Positions 7,407 through 14,840 of a stretch of DNA of 50,981 nt are shown here, piece after piece. Position 1 is the stretch's first letter; each line of letters begins with the position of its first letter. A model generated the notes under the pieces. That model was not told the origin of the DNA. It searched no databases and worked only from the letters and a program-made list of their open reading frames with translations. The position numbers were made by a program, and so were the translations under genes. The DNA comes from Pseudomonas sp. v388 (GTDB taxonomy: Bacteria > Pseudomonadota > Gammaproteobacteria > Pseudomonadales > Pseudomonadaceae): positions 222,241 through 273,221 of the forward strand of contig NZ_RHQN01000010.1 in the NCBI RefSeq assembly GCF_003935425.1, given 5' to 3'.

Positions 7407-8090
7407 CTATTGAGATCGGGGGAAAAAGATATGACCCGACACGGCTGGCAACTGTGGTAGCGCCAGATTGGCGAACCCGTTAAAGGGCTCGACTGCGAGT
7501 AGCTCTAGACACCGTTGGACCTGATCGCTCCATCGTCTTAGCGCAATGCCCGGCCCGGTTTGAATGGCCGATACGGCAGTCAGGATGTCAAACCAGGAGC
7601 GTGCGAGCAGCTTCCCGTTCCAGATATCCTGGCGACTCAGCGCGTTACTGGCTTCGCTGACGTCTAGTCCGATGAACAAGTGGAGCGCTCGGCTCCGCTC
7701 TTCCGGCATGAGATAGGTTTTCCACTGGTCATGAAGCTGTCCCTGCCCACTCAAAGGAGCGCGCCATTTGAACTCCACCAGCAAAATCAGCGTGTGGTTG
7801 CCCCAGGTCAGCTCTACGTGCAGATCCGGCTCGACCCGATTCCTGCGTGGCCAGAAACACATTTCAGCACGAGTGGGCGCCTCAGCAGGGAAAGCGTATT
7901 CAGGATTGCGTAGATTGACCACGGCACCCCAGAAAGCTGCTATAGCCGCAGGAGGCAAAAATGCCAGCGGCCCCATAAGTGTTGAAGTGATTTCATCCTC
8001 TTCGGCGACCCTGCTCTCGTTTGTCTCGTCGCGATGGCCTAAATATCGCCGGTAAAGCCTGGATTTCTTATGGCTAAACGCATGCAGCAT
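7407..8090 (-). CDS. PD-(D/E)XK-like nuclease candidate
   Basis: About 227 residues from the ATG at 8090, which has GGGAGA eight bases upstream; a GTG at 8129 would add 13 residues. The central segment EPDLHVEL followed by ILLVEFKW, about 15 residues later, fits the D...E-x-K pattern of PD-(D/E)XK nucleases (Asp near 89, Glu near 106, Lys near 108), and QLHDQW follows as a possible motif with a conserved Gln. The N-terminal basic patch (HKKSRLYRRYLGHRD) and a proline-rich hydrophobic segment precede it. The C-terminal third is unrecognised. With the downstream 218-aa gene it forms a two-gene unit. Family assignment is by motif only. Confidence 0.6.
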   Translation of the reverse strand: MLHAFSHKKSRLYRRYLGHRDETNESRVAEEDEITSTLMGPLAFLPPAAIAAFWGAVVNLRNPEYAFPAEAPTRAEMCFWPRRNRVEPDLHVELTWGNHTLILLVEFKWRAPLSGQGQLHDQWKTYLMPEERSRALHLFIGLDVSEASNALSRQDIWNGKLLARSWFDILTAVSAIQTGPGIALRRWSDQVQRCLELLAVEPFNGFANLALPQLPAVSGHIFFPRSQ

Positions 8091-8203
8091 GACGGCTCTC
8101 CCGTGTATGCACAAAACTACTGAATTCACCCGGACGGCCCAAGCGATTGTGATCCTTATACAACACTGTAAAGGAGAGTCGCGCCTTCGCCTGCATTCAT
8201 AGG

Positions 8204-8233
8204 ATTGCGGGCAGTTTAAGACAACCCCGCAAT
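8204..8233 (-). terminator. Hairpin downstream of UDG-like gene
   Basis: ATTGCGGG at 8204-8211 and CCCGCAAT at 8226-8233 form a perfect 8-bp stem about 80 bases beyond the stop of the leftward UDG-like gene. There is no T tract on either side, so termination is uncertain. Confidence 0.35.
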
Positions 8234-8311
8234 GTTTAGCCCGTTCTTGCTGGTGTTGCTGAACAACCTGAAGCGCATCGTCCCTGAGCCTAGTCCACGG
8301 ACCGCACCTAC

Positions 8312-9046
8312 TTATGCGGGTATGGGCATGCCCAGATCATGCGCCGCCATCGACAGTGTTCGCTCCGCAACAAGCGAATCCAGATCCGAGGTCGAAAGAT
8401 GGCTGCCAGGTGATGGTAGGGCAGAGGTTGTAGCGACGCGCCATTGGTCAAAAACTGCACCGGGTGCAAAATCCGGACGCTGAGCTTTGCGAGCCAATGC
8501 GCTTTCAATTCCTGAGCGGATGGTCGGTTTAACTCGGGCGTAAGCGAACCGGGAAGAAGGGTGGTTGACCACTGCTACGGGCACGGCACCCGCTAGTTTT
8601 TCAAGTGACGCTCCGGTGCGTCGGCTGAAGCAGATAATCAAGTCAGGAGATAAGACTGTGAGAACCTCTGCAAAGGCCTCTTTACCCTGTTCCCAGGCGT
8701 ACGGTGGAGGATTGATTCGGCTGCGTGCGATGAACACTTGCAGGTAGTTGTAATAAGCGACCCTGCTCCAGAAATCTCGCTTGGACGGGTAAGCGAAGTC
8801 CTGCTTTGCGCCATTGATGGCGGCCATGATCTTGGCGAAATGCGGATGGCGCCGCAGCCTGCCGGTAGCTTTAGGATGTCTCTCGCCCAAGGCGAGAGCT
8901 TTGACAATTTCTGGTGTGACGGTCGGCCGTTCGTGATGCTTGGCCCCGTAGTGCGATTCGCAAACCAGCAGCATTCGCAAGCCATGAAACCCTTCGGCGT
9001 AGTTGGACCCTATCCAGGGCGCAAAGCGGATTGTCGTCTTGTTCAT
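8312..9046 (-). CDS. Uracil-DNA-glycosylase-like fold protein
   Basis: 244 residues with cues of the uracil-DNA glycosylase superfamily. These are an early strand ending CESHYG (29-34), FWSRVAYYNYLQ (92-103), a strand PDLIICFSRR (134-143), and NHPSSRF (161-167), which resembles the HPS-type glycosylase motif near the active site. The classical water-activating GEDPY/GQDPYH motif is not present, so glycosylase activity is unproven. The protein appears soluble. It stands alone on the minus strand, about 220 bases upstream of the nuclease candidate. Its setting in an accessory block suggests DNA-related defence or repair, by inference. The start has a weak GAG-type ribosome site. Confidence 0.55.
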   Translation of the reverse strand: MNKTTIRFAPWIGSNYAEGFHGLRMLLVCESHYGAKHHERPTVTPEIVKALALGERHPKATGRLRRHPHFAKIMAAINGAKQDFAYPSKRDFWSRVAYYNYLQVFIARSRINPPPYAWEQGKEAFAEVLTVLSPDLIICFSRRTGASLEKLAGAVPVAVVNHPSSRFAYARVKPTIRSGIESALARKAQRPDFAPGAVFDQWRVATTSALPSPGSHLSTSDLDSLVAERTLSMAAHDLGMPIPA

Positions 9047-9489
9047 CGAAGCTCGTGAGTTTTATGGGTGGTAAATCTTGTGCGATTGGTCAGCTCGGCT
9101 TAGGTCATCCAGTGTCCTCGGGGTGTAGCCCTGCCGTATGCCTTCTCTATGTTGCAAGATCAGCAGGCGGTTTGGCCATCACTGCACCAATCGGATGTTC
9201 TTGCGCATGGCCTTTGAGCATCTCGCTATCAGAATTGTCCGCTCAGCGCGGCGGCTCATGCCTGTGGTTATGCGCTCGGCATCGAGTCTGTTCGGACGGA
9301 CGCTGGGTAGACAATGGGGATTTTAGAATTCTGGGCTTTGTCTGCCGGAGCTGCTGAAGACACGGCGGTGGAGAGTTGAAGGCTGTTATCTCTTAGCGCT
9401 CGATTCGCGGTCAGTAGGGCTGTCCTGAGCGACAGGCTGCTACCGGCCAGAAGCGGACGCCTGTTTAGCTTGCGGATACCTTACAGTTG
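9047..9489. other. Gap between UDG-like and SUKH genes
   Basis: About 440 bases with no supported gene; short open frames here have no recognisable product. It contains copy A of the dispersed repeat at 9435-9458, just beyond the 3' end of the SUKH gene. Confidence 0.5.
9435..9458 (-). repeat. Dispersed repeat, copy A
   Basis: On the minus strand this reads GTCCGCTTCTGGCCGGTAGC followed by AGCC. It matches copy E at 33233-33256 at 21 of 24 positions and, less perfectly, copies B-D. It lies downstream of the SUKH gene. Confidence 0.7.
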
Positions 9490-9855
9490 CTACTCAAGGG
9501 CTATGCACACCTGTTCGAACCAGGCGGCAAAGGTTGGCCAGCTTTCGTCTGTACTTCCGTTGTGTGACCAGTATCGAACAACACCAGCCTGCGATATGCA
9601 GAAGTAGTCGCTGTTATCTTCGATGAAAGGCAACCAATCCCGCGGCATACCTTGGGCCCAGGCGGCTTCGGCAATCTCAAAGATATCCAGATGGCTGCAT
9701 CCGCCCAAAATCACCGCGGGTTCAAATACGGCGTTCGCGACGTCGCTGCCACCTTTCAGGAACTGGCTATATTGATCGGGAAAGCGAAAATTGAGTCTGC
9801 TCTCCGCGTCAGCAATTTCAGCATCTGTTGGAATGCGAAAAGGATGGTCGGTCAT
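9490..9855 (-). CDS. SMI1/KNR4 (SUKH) family immunity protein
   Basis: 121-residue protein with a SUKH-fold signature. An N-terminal helix (IADAESRLNFRFPDQYSQFLKGG) is followed by the strand-rich part (DIFEIAEAAWAQ, DWLPFIEDNSDYFCI) and closes with VVRYWSHNG. SUKH proteins commonly neutralise polymorphic toxins of contact-dependent or type VI systems. No toxin gene is adjacent, so it is an orphan immunity gene. I chose the internal ATG at 9855 because the family begins at about this point; an upstream start at 9906 adds 17 residues with no family match. It lies between repeat copies A and B. Confidence 0.75.
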   Translation of the reverse strand: MTDHPFRIPTDAEIADAESRLNFRFPDQYSQFLKGGSDVANAVFEPAVILGGCSHLDIFEIAEAAWAQGMPRDWLPFIEDNSDYFCISQAGVVRYWSHNGSTDESWPTFAAWFEQVCIALE

Positions 9856-9921
9856 TCGTTCAAGTCCGAGGGTTGATCTGTATCGTGCAGTGACCGATAG
9901 CTGCAATAAGAGCGTGTAGGC

Positions 9922-9979
9922 GTCCGCTTTGGGTCGAAAGCAGAGAGCCGCGACTGACAGCTATCGACCCATAGCGGAC
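9922..9979 (+). repeat. Dispersed repeat, copy B: inverted-repeat element
   Basis: GTCCGCTTTGGGTCGAAAG at 9922-9940 pairs with CTATCGACCCATAGCGGAC at 9961-9979. This gives an 18-19-bp arm with two mismatches and a ~20-base spacer. It is the most complete palindromic form of the repeat family and lies between the SUKH and Imm30-like genes. Confidence 0.75.
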
Positions 9980-10004
9980 CCAGTGGTGCTTCTTTCTTCT
10001 TTCG

Positions 10005-10433
10005 TCATGTTCGACTGAGTGTGCTCGCCTTTCGTGACGTCATGAGCGTCTGGCACATTGCCGCCACTTCTGGGATAGCCGCAGCCAGCGTGGACAACAC
10101 CTGATACATCTCCTGGGCATCTGGAAATGGATATACATCTAGGCTCATGGCAATCCTTAGCTTGCGCGGATCGTGCTGTTCTCTGAGCCACGTCTCTACC
10201 TCACGCGTCATTGCCGCGCCGTTATCGTTTGTTTGCCATGCCAATAAATTGAATAGTTCGACAACCAGCTCTTCGGGCACTGTTCGAGGTATCTCCGCGA
10301 ACAGGCGATTGGCTAGTTCAAGCTCGCCAAATACGCTTACCACTTCATTCACCGCGTCAAACGCCTGGGTGTATTCGGCGGCGTCGCGTTCTATATTAAT
10401 GATGTCGAGCGCTTGTTTTAACGATGGGTGCAT
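10005..10433 (-). CDS. Imm30-like immunity protein (tentative)
   Basis: A 142-residue soluble, mostly helical protein. The stretch LRIAMSLDVYPFPDAQEMYQ and the AWQTNDNGAAMTREVETWL segment recall Imm30-type immunity proteins, but I hold this family call only loosely. The start is the ATG at 10433, which has GGAATGACC upstream; the longer frame from 10535 has no ribosome site. It lies between a SUKH gene and an Imm41-like gene, all on the same strand, with repeat copies on both sides. If the call is right, it blocks a toxin encoded elsewhere, since none is encoded next to it. Confidence 0.6.
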   Translation of the reverse strand: MHPSLKQALDIINIERDAAEYTQAFDAVNEVVSVFGELELANRLFAEIPRTVPEELVVELFNLLAWQTNDNGAAMTREVETWLREQHDPRKLRIAMSLDVYPFPDAQEMYQVLSTLAAAIPEVAAMCQTLMTSRKASTLSRT

Positions 10434-10596
10434 CTGGTCATTCCATGGTGTTGCAGGGGGGTTAATCATACGGGTATGCAAATCAGCATTGGACCCAACG
10501 CATCGTCGGCGCGTTGAGCCACGGTGCGGCAACATCTCACAGCTTGGAAGCGAGCGTTCACCACGAAAAGAAATATCTTTTCACCTATTGCAAACG

Positions 10597-10609
10597 TCCG
10601 CTTTGGCCG
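10597..10609 (+). repeat. Dispersed repeat, copy C (short)
   Basis: GTCCGCTTTGGCCG, in the gap between the Imm30-like gene and the Imm41-like gene. The similarity fades to the right. It is the shortest member and could be a decayed end. Confidence 0.5.
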
Positions 10610-10660
10610 CATTTTGCCCCTCAGAGGTTAGCCGCAATCAATCCCCGGACAGGCAGCGCA

Positions 10661-11044
10661 TTAACGCTCCAAGAGCCACGGATTGGCTTCGTCAAAGCGA
10701 GCCGGCGCCGGCATTTTTCCAGCGAAGAAGCCTTCGAAAACCATCTTGAATCTTTCACGAAAATCGTAAATTTGGTTTCTTTTGAGGTTGCGGATCTTGA
10801 AGCCATCCTTGTGATCGAAGTGGCATCCAAACAGCAGAAAACTATAGCTGAATATTTCAAACACCCGCTGAAAGAGCGTTAGGCTGAAGCTCGCTTCTGT
10901 TGCAAGTTGGTACAACGCCCACTCCAGTAACCAGTATTCGTCGTGATCCCAGATTTCTGCTTCGTGCAATCGTCCAATGAACGACGCGTCTTCGAACGCT
11001 TCGCCCCCAACGAAATTTCTAGCGATGACAGTATGTGCATCCAT
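10661..11044 (-). CDS. Imm41-like immunity protein
   Basis: 127 residues. The pattern RNFVGGEAFEDASFIGRLHEAEIWDHDEYW, then LEWALYQL and FSYSFLLFGCHFDHKDGF, closely recalls Imm41 immunity proteins from polymorphic-toxin loci. It is soluble and partly helical. The start is preceded by GGGAATC at usable spacing. It is the third immunity-type gene in a row on this strand, between repeat copies C and D, with no adjacent toxin. The DNA here is visibly richer in A+T than the flanking operons, consistent with acquisition by transfer. Confidence 0.7.
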   Translation of the reverse strand: MDAHTVIARNFVGGEAFEDASFIGRLHEAEIWDHDEYWLLEWALYQLATEASFSLTLFQRVFEIFSYSFLLFGCHFDHKDGFKIRNLKRNQIYDFRERFKMVFEGFFAGKMPAPARFDEANPWLLER

Positions 11045-11534
11045 GTCCGAGATTCCCGACGCAAATAGGTCGATAGCCTATCGAGTGGCTCACTCTCAAA
11101 CAATAGATTGCATAATCCTGCTACCCTTGAAAGGTGACTGGATCGACCGGCTGCTTCTGGCCGATTGCAGCCCCCGATGTCCGCAGCATCGGCCGAACCT
11201 AGAGGTGGCTTTACCAATATACCTGTTTAGTCAGCGTAGACGGCCGGAGTCCATCGTCAGCTTAGCAACGCCTGCAGAATCCGAAGAACGCTCGAGAGCC
11301 TGGGTCTGCACCAATGAGGGGTCCTAGGCAGTGAACTGGCACTCCCGCATGCAGAGTATTTCTACCGGGATACAAAAAAACGCTGAGTTGGTGGATGTCG
11401 GCACAGATCTATGCCAGACAGAGCCTCCCTGCTATCAGCCTTCAGGAGAGCTGGGGCCTTGAGGATTGTCGGCGTATCAGTCGGTGAAACATGTGACGCG
11501 ACGCCGGAATAGCGAGGAGGTCTCGTAATAAGCT
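11045..11534. other. Gap between immunity cluster and polyamine operon
   Basis: About 490 bases. Apart from repeat copy D near 11150-11172 I see no gene, RNA or terminator. It separates the accessory block from the end of the leftward decarboxylase operon. Confidence 0.5.
11150..11172 (+). repeat. Dispersed repeat, copy D
   Basis: GCTTCTGGCCGATTGCAGCC lies within this stretch, matching the right two-thirds of copies A and E. It lies upstream of the Imm41-like gene, so every gene of the immunity trio has a repeat copy on each side. Confidence 0.65.
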
Positions 11535-12485
11535 TCAAGTGCTGCCGTCCGGATGAGCAGGCGGCGTCATGGAGGCTTCCGATACTTCGTTCCAGCTGTC
11601 GTCAGGATCGAACGCCGCCATCAATCGTGCCACGCGGTCTCCGTCCGGACCCAGATCCTTTTCGAATACCTGTCCTTGATGGCTGATCATGAAGGACATC
11701 ACCCCGGTGTCCGCGTAGCTAGCGGGCCAAGCGATCAACGCAAAACCACGGCTCATTCTGGAGCCGATCAGATAGCCATAGGCCCCGCCCGGCGCCGACG
11801 GGCCTTGCCGGTCCAGAATGCGGAAGTGATAACCGTGCCAGTCCTCGCCCGGCAGCGTCTTCCCAAACAGGGGGCCCAGGGGGCTGAGCTGAGCGCTGTC
11901 GTCTTCCGCCCAGTAGAGCCCGTCGTGTCTGCCTGGGGTGCTGAAGATATTCTGGGCATATTCGAGGGCGCCGTCGCCGTCGCGGTCCTCGGATGCATAT
12001 TCCATTTGCGCGTCGTGATAGGCGAGCACCGCCTGCACAGCCGTCAGCTCATTGCGGCCGATCCGCCGCGCGCGGATTTCCTCGCCGCCTGCTTTGCTGT
12101 CGAAGCGCCAGCCGTCTGCCGCTCTGGCAATCGGGATGGGTAGCGTCCAATGAGTCGGAGGCTTGCCCACGGTCAACCGCGCCTCGTGGTCACCGACCCT
12201 CTGCAGATGATGCTCCACTCGGTAATGCATCAGGAACGCGTCTACATCCCTGCGCTGCACGCCTTCGAGCGGTATGAAGTCCCGCCAGTCATTGCCCAGG
12301 AGCTGGCTGAGACGTTGATGATTCGCAGGCTCCATGGTCAGCGCTTCGACGAATGACTGGGCTGCCTGCTCCGGCGTTGAAAAAAACTGCTATGCCCATG
12401 TTGCGCAGGACAGTGTTGCCGCCGTGATCAGGGCTAGGACCCGAGGTAGCCGGCGTATACCCGATGTGAAGCGCTTGTGGTCCAT
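11535..12485 (-). pseudogene. DUF2950 family protein gene, amber-interrupted
   Basis: The body from 12335 leftward encodes a DUF2950 protein, recognised from AYGYLIGSRMSRGFALIAWPASYADTGVMSF and the NIFSTPGRHDGLYW stretch. The true start is the ATG at 12485, which overlaps the DUF3300 stop as TGATG. From there the frame reads a signal peptide (MDHKRFTSGIRRL, then LALITAATLSCATWA), a TAG at 12392-12390, and then QFFSTPEQAAQSFVEAL directly into the DUF2950 body. A change of TAG to CAG would restore a 316-residue exported protein. So it is either a pseudogene by one substitution or a base-calling error. Function of the family is unknown; it is often paired with DUF3300. Confidence 0.8.
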
Positions 12486-13852
12486 CAGCGTCTGCCTCGT
12501 GCGCCACGTGCCGGCGCACTGGCGGGGCGACTGACCGGACGACCGGCTGCTCGCGGCGTGCTCGCACGTTGCGCGGAAACCTGGCTGGCCCGACCACGAT
12601 TCGCCTGCGCCGCCGTTTGAGCCGGTGAACGGGCACCTGCGAAGGCATTGTTGCGGGTGCTGCTCGGGCCGGCGGTCGCCTGGCTACGGGTGCCGGCCTG
12701 GGTCTGCGCCGTGTTCTGCCGGCGCTGCTGGGCGGCCTGAGCCGTGTTTTGCGAACGAGGCCCGGCTGCGTTTGCGGAGCGGGCCGCGCTGGCCCGGTCA
12801 CGGGCTTCCCGGTTGCTGGTGGCCGGCCGTTGGACGCCATGCCTGTCCATCGAAGCACGGGCCTGTTCGCGAGCCTGGGCTCGTGCCGGGTCGTCGCCTC
12901 GGTAGGCATCGCGCTGCCGGGCGCCGTCCCGTTGCCGCCCGTAGCGTTCGCGACTCTGAGTGTCGCGGTAGGGGACACCGTCACGATGGACGGCATTGTG
13001 TTCCCATTTGTTCTGGTTTGCGCTGAGCTGGTTATTACGGTTGATGTTGTTGAATCGGGAAACATTGATATCGACGTCGTTGCTTCCCCAGTCGCAGTCC
13101 CCCCACAGCGACGCAACGACCGCGACGCCGGTGCCGAACGCAAGCCCGGCCATCAGCGCGGAACCGGGGTAGTAGGCGGGCGGTGGCGGGTAATACATCG
13201 GGGGTGAGGAGGGATATGACCATGACCCATACACCACTGTCGGGTTGTAGCTGGGGACATACACGACCTGAGGATCGGCAGGCTGAATGACGATGGTAGA
13301 GGCGGCCGGTGCCGGGGTCGTGGACGTTGGGGCCGGTCCGGTCTGCACCGTGACAGTCTGATAGCTGTTGCTTTTCAGGTTACCGGCCGCCTGCGCCTGA
13401 TGACGCAGGCGCTGCACGCTGCCCATGACCTCATCGGGCTGCGCGAGAAAGGCATCACCGAGACGCTGGACCCACACCGAATCCTGCTCCAGAGTCGCCA
13501 GCACCTGGGGGAAGGCGACCAGCGCCTGTACGCTCGGATCCCAAGGCTGATCCGCGACCTGCCTGATGGCATCATCGCCTTTGGCTTCCGGATGGGCCTT
13601 CACCCAGGCTGCCGCTTCGGACAATCCACCGGGGTAGGTCGCGGCCATCAGCACTTGTGCCAGCAGAGGATCTGGATAGAGCGCGACAGGCGCCAGCATC
13701 TGGTCCAGTTGTTCCTGGCTGAACACCGCATCCTTTTTTGGCGCAGCGGCTGCGGGCGCGGGTTCGGCGGCCTTAGCGACCTTGGTTTCCAGGGCGGACC
13801 AGCCGCCCAGCAGCAACATGGCCGACATCAGGCACAGCAATCCAGACCGCAT
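12485..13852 (-). CDS. DUF3300 family exported protein
   Basis: 455-residue secreted or periplasmic protein. It has a signal peptide with hydrophobic core LLCLMSAMLLLGGW, then the DUF3300 domain (QLDQMLAPVALYPDPLLAQVLMA, YPGGLSEAAAWV, QVVYVPSYNPTVVYG) and a proline/tyrosine-rich strip. The long C-terminal tail is rich in Arg, Ala, Gln and Ser. The role is unknown; DUF3300 proteins often sit beside DUF2950 genes. The start at 13852 follows GGAGAGG; an upstream ATG at 13873 is less well placed. It is 42 bases after the binding-protein gene and overlaps the DUF2950 start, so it belongs to the polyamine operon. Confidence 0.85.
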   Translation of the reverse strand: MRSGLLCLMSAMLLLGGWSALETKVAKAAEPAPAAAAPKKDAVFSQEQLDQMLAPVALYPDPLLAQVLMAATYPGGLSEAAAWVKAHPEAKGDDAIRQVADQPWDPSVQALVAFPQVLATLEQDSVWVQRLGDAFLAQPDEVMGSVQRLRHQAQAAGNLKSNSYQTVTVQTGPAPTSTTPAPAASTIVIQPADPQVVYVPSYNPTVVYGSWSYPSSPPMYYPPPPAYYPGSALMAGLAFGTGVAVVASLWGDCDWGSNDVDINVSRFNNINRNNQLSANQNKWEHNAVHRDGVPYRDTQSRERYGRQRDGARQRDAYRGDDPARAQAREQARASMDRHGVQRPATSNREARDRASAARSANAAGPRSQNTAQAAQQRRQNTAQTQAGTRSQATAGPSSTRNNAFAGARSPAQTAAQANRGRASQVSAQRASTPRAAGRPVSRPASAPARGARGRR

Positions 13853-13894
13853 GGCACCTCTCCGATGACGCACTCACGCTTCAATGACCGGCAA

Positions 13895-14800
13895 TTACGG
13901 CAGCGCATACACCTTGAACAGTTCTCTGGCGATCTCGGTGGTTGCACCGAAGTGCTTGTTGTAGGCGCCCTCGATGGCGCCGGTGTAATAGGCTTCGCTC
14001 AGGGCGGTGTCGACGAGCAGACGGAAATCCTCGTCACCGCGCTCCACAATCATGGCCACCGGTGAAAAATCGAAAATCCGGTCCAGCAACATCAGGCTCT
14101 TGCCGGTACCTTCTGTGGCTATCTCGTGCCTCAGCAGCATTCGTTCGGAAAAGAACGCATCCGCCTTGCCGTCGGCAACCAGCTGGACTCCCTCGTCCGC
14201 ATTCGCGACTGTCACCAGTGAAGCCACCACGCCTAGCAGGCGCATGCGCTGGCGGATCCAGTCTTCGGTTACGCCGCCCTCGACCGTTGCGTAGGTGTGA
14301 TTGGCCAGCCCCCGGTTGATCGTGGCCCGCCAGGTAGGGCCGTCGTACGCCTGATGTCCGTTGAGCACGTTGAGCAACGGCTGCGGGGCGTCGTTGCGAA
14401 CGACTACCGACAGACCGGCGGTATAGACCGGTATGGAGTAGCTGATCGATCGGCGCCGCTCCAGAGTCGGCGGGGTCGGGGTGCAAAGGATATCAACTTC
14501 GCCCACGCTGACCGCTCCGACTTCTTCAGCGACCTTTACCGGGCGATACCGGACTTCAAGGTCAGGCATGCCCAGCTCGCGCTTGACCCTGTCGGCCACC
14601 ATCAGACACAGGTCGATGGCATAGCCGCTTGCCTGATCGCCCTCGGCGCTGCTGAACGGCGCCTGATCCGGCAGATAGCCGAGGGTCAGCGTATGGGTAC
14701 CACGCACCCGCTCAAGCGTCGCGGCGCCAGTCATCAGCGGCAACGCCAGGAGCACGCAAGTGGATAGCAAACGAGTGATTTTTGCCAGCGACCGGTTCAT
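13895..14800 (-). CDS. Periplasmic amino-acid-binding protein, family 3
   Basis: 301-residue extracellular solute-binding protein, type 3 (amino-acid ABC type). It starts with a signal peptide (LLSTCVLLALPLMTGAA), followed by the early strand TLTLGYLPDQAPFSS and SGYAIDLCLMVADRVKREL. Next come VDILCTPTPPTLERRRSISYSIPVY and a late QLVADGKADAFFSE, all typical of the fold. No permease or ATPase gene is nearby, so it is a solitary binding protein that may borrow another transporter or act as a sensor input. It sits between a PotE-like carrier and DUF3300 with gaps of about 40 bases. The ligand is probably arginine, ornithine or a related amino acid, by context. Confidence 0.82.
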   Translation of the reverse strand: MNRSLAKITRLLSTCVLLALPLMTGAATLERVRGTHTLTLGYLPDQAPFSSAEGDQASGYAIDLCLMVADRVKRELGMPDLEVRYRPVKVAEEVGAVSVGEVDILCTPTPPTLERRRSISYSIPVYTAGLSVVVRNDAPQPLLNVLNGHQAYDGPTWRATINRGLANHTYATVEGGVTEDWIRQRMRLLGVVASLVTVANADEGVQLVADGKADAFFSERMLLRHEIATEGTGKSLMLLDRIFDFSPVAMIVERGDEDFRLLVDTALSEAYYTGAIEGAYNKHFGATTEIARELFKVYALP

Positions 14801-14840
14801 GTCCTATTCCCCTATGCAGATGTCTGTGCAGGTCCGGTGA

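Noticed and set aside
12289-13143. A 284-residue leftward frame across DUF3300/DUF2950
   Set aside because: It runs in another frame through both recognised genes and has no domain; it hides the true DUF2950 start.
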